From positions 1-44,161 of the forward strand of contig JAFIGS010000020.1 in assembly GCA_017849615.1 (NCBI GenBank): a stretch of 44,161 bases of DNA, written 5' to 3'. Below, in pieces: positions 42,846 through 44,161 of the stretch. This stretch comes from Pseudolabrys sp. Its GTDB lineage: Bacteria > Pseudomonadota > Alphaproteobacteria > Rhizobiales > Xanthobacteraceae. Under the pieces are notes generated by a model that saw nothing but the letters and a program-made list of their open reading frames with translations, ran no database searches and was not told the DNA's origin. Numbering within the stretch: the first letter of the stretch is position 1; every line of letters begins with the position of its first letter. Made by a program: the position numbers and the translations under genes.

Positions 42846-44161
42846 TCAGGGATAGAAGTTGCGCTGGGCGCGGAACATGCCGGACCACCAGCTGTTGTTG
42901 CCGATGTTCGGGCCGGTGAACGCGGTCTGCTGCGCGTTGTACATCAGTTCGACGCTCAGATCGAGGTTGGTGACCGGGGTCCAGACGGTGCGCGAACCGA
43001 TCTGCCAGAACGACCAGTTGGCAGACGTACCCGCAACCGCACCACCGGTGGCCGTGACGCCGCCGATCAGGATGGCGCTGGCCGCCGCCGAGTACTGCAG
43101 CTTGCCGTAAGCGCCGTACAGCGAGGTCTTCCAACCGGGGACCCAGTTGTGCTCGAGACCGCCGGTGATCGACCAGCCGGTCGTCAGGTCGGCCGTGGTG
43201 CCGGTGCCCGTGAGCACGGCATCGAAAGCCGGGCCGTACGAGGTCACGCCGGCCTGCTTGACGGTCTGCGCGTTGGCAAGGCCCGAACCGACATAAGTCG
43301 TCGCACCGACGCCATAGGTGAACTGGCCGATGATGTAGTCACCCTTGCCGAGCATCGGCAGGTTGACCTTGGCGCCAGCACCGAAAGCCCAACCGCCCTT
43401 GTCGCTCGGCGCGGTCTGCTCGCCGAAGTTGACCTGGTGGTAGGCGCCCATGATCTGGGCCGAACCCCAGGCCTGATCGACGCGGAGGTTGCCGACGAGA
43501 TCCGGGATCGACTCGCCGCCGAACGTTGTGCTCGCCGCGCCGGCGATCGTCGAGATACCCAGACGATGGCCGAGGTTGCTTTCGGCCGAGATCGAGGCCG
43601 ACAGACCGTTGCCGAACTGAGCGGTATAAGCCCACAGGTTGATACCGTTGCCGCCCTGCGCCGAACCCCAGACGTTCGACTGGTTCGAATAGCCCATGCT
43701 GTCGAAGTCGAAGAACGAAGCGGTCTTACCAGCGGTGAACCCAGCGAACTGGATGAACATCGCCGGCGCGTAGATGCGGTTGTAGGCCAAGCCGGACGGG
43801 GCGCCGCCCTTGCCGATGTTGGAGCCCGAGTTCAGACCCGAGTCATCCGTGGCGGCGATGTAGGCGTAGGCGCGCAGGGTGCCGTAGGCGGTCTGCGAGC
43901 GGGCATCGGCCGTGATCGCAGCGCGGCTACGCCAGTGCTGGACGTTATAGGTGCGGATGTCGCGGTCGTTGAACGCAACGCCGAACGAGCCGCCGGCATT
44001 GAAGTTCACTTCCGTACGGACGAAGCCGCCGATCTTGATGCAGGTATCGGTGCCCGGCATGTAATAGAAGCCGGCTCCGTAGAGCGAGCAAATCTTCACG
44101 TACTGGACCGATTTGACGATCGACACGATGAATCCCGCAATTGCTTCAATCGCGGGCGTTC
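42846..44161 (-). CDS. Porin, alphaproteobacterial type (5' end at window edge)
   Basis: An outer-membrane beta-barrel porin of the rhizobial Omp2/PopA group. The first typical block is 'YVKICSLYGAGFYYMPGTDTC' broken here as VKICSLYGAGFYY and PGTDTC, then 'IKIGGFVRTEVNF'. The C-terminus 'GMFRAQRNFYP' lacks the terminal Phe of many porins but is usual for this group. Upstream of the conserved part the frame stays open to the window end and reads TPAIEAIAGFIVSIVKSVQY. No A-x-A cleavage site or ADLPV-like mature start is seen. The gene may begin outside the window or be rearranged at its 5' end. Confidence 0.85.
   Translation of the reverse strand, partial: TPAIEAIAGFIVSIVKSVQYVKICSLYGAGFYYMPGTDTCIKIGGFVRTEVNFNAGGSFGVAFNDRDIRTYNVQHWRSRAAITADARSQTAYGTLRAYAYIAATDDSGLNSGSNIGKGGAPSGLAYNRIYAPAMFIQFAGFTAGKTASFFDFDSMGYSNQSNVWGSAQGGNGINLWAYTAQFGNGLSASISAESNLGHRLGISTIAGAASTTFGGESIPDLVGNLRVDQAWGSAQIMGAYHQVNFGEQTAPSDKGGWAFGAGAKVNLPMLGKGDYIIGQFTYGVGATTYVGSGLANAQTVKQAGVTSYGPAFDAVLTGTGTTADLTTGWSITGGLEHNWVPGWKTSLYGAYGKLQYSAAASAILIGGVTATGGAVAGTSANWSFWQIGSRTVWTPVTNLDLSVELMYNAQQTAFTGPNIGNNSWWSGMFRAQRNFYP

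Overview
The window reads as a GC-rich alphaproteobacterial chromosome segment, most likely Hyphomicrobiales (Rhizobiales) of the Bradyrhizobiaceae/Xanthobacteraceae type. The evidence is two conserved gene blocks (glyA-nrdR-ribD-ribE-ribH-nusB-thiL and rpoZ-rsh-pdxJ-acpS-lepB-rnc-era-recO-parC), an LdtR-type MarR regulator, an Asp-rich Mg-type HemB, a rhizobial-style porin and several families of short palindromic repeats. No rRNA, tRNA, insertion sequence, prophage or CRISPR array was recognised.

Layout. 1-3446: a palindromic repeat, then minus-strand genes for a GNAT acetyltransferase, an MFS transporter and an FMN-dependent alpha-hydroxy acid oxidase. 3541-9442: a minus-strand operon running glyA to thiL (one-carbon metabolism, ribonucleotide reductase regulation, riboflavin and thiamine cofactors, antitermination), with three copies of one palindromic repeat in its junctions. 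9595-11958: small unknown proteins, a DUF1330 protein, a secreted Cys-containing protein and LdtR. 12287-15885: valine catabolism (isobutyryl-CoA dehydrogenase, 3-hydroxyisobutyryl-CoA hydrolase, 3-hydroxyisobutyrate dehydrogenase) with a small membrane protein between. 15959-21483: SugE/Gdx exporter, HemB, DoxX, threonine ammonia-lyase, RDD protein, Bpt leucyltransferase and a hotdog thioesterase.

21592-34323 is the parC-to-rpoZ core block on the minus strand (topoisomerase IV, recombination, ribosome assembly, RNA processing, protein secretion, lipid carrier activation, pyridoxal phosphate, ppGpp, RNA polymerase omega). It is interrupted by two plus-strand insertions. One is a pair of tandem paralogous small secreted Cys/Arg-rich proteins between parC and recO. 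The other is a three-gene cassette of unknown function (269, 104 and 140 aa) between recO and era. The cassette is the best candidate for an undescribed system: its first protein looks internally duplicated and its third has a tight cluster of seven Cys plus one His.

34663-44161: an NYN-domain nuclease directly followed by a family-5 uracil-DNA glycosylase, two adjacent exported superoxide dismutases (Cu/Zn and Mn-type with a Tat-like signal), smpB, dapA, a soluble lytic transglycosylase, an alpha/beta hydrolase and a porin whose 5' end meets the window edge without a recognisable signal peptide. Start sites were chosen from homologous N-termini, Shine-Dalgarno matches and neighbour overlaps, and several differ from the longest possible frame.
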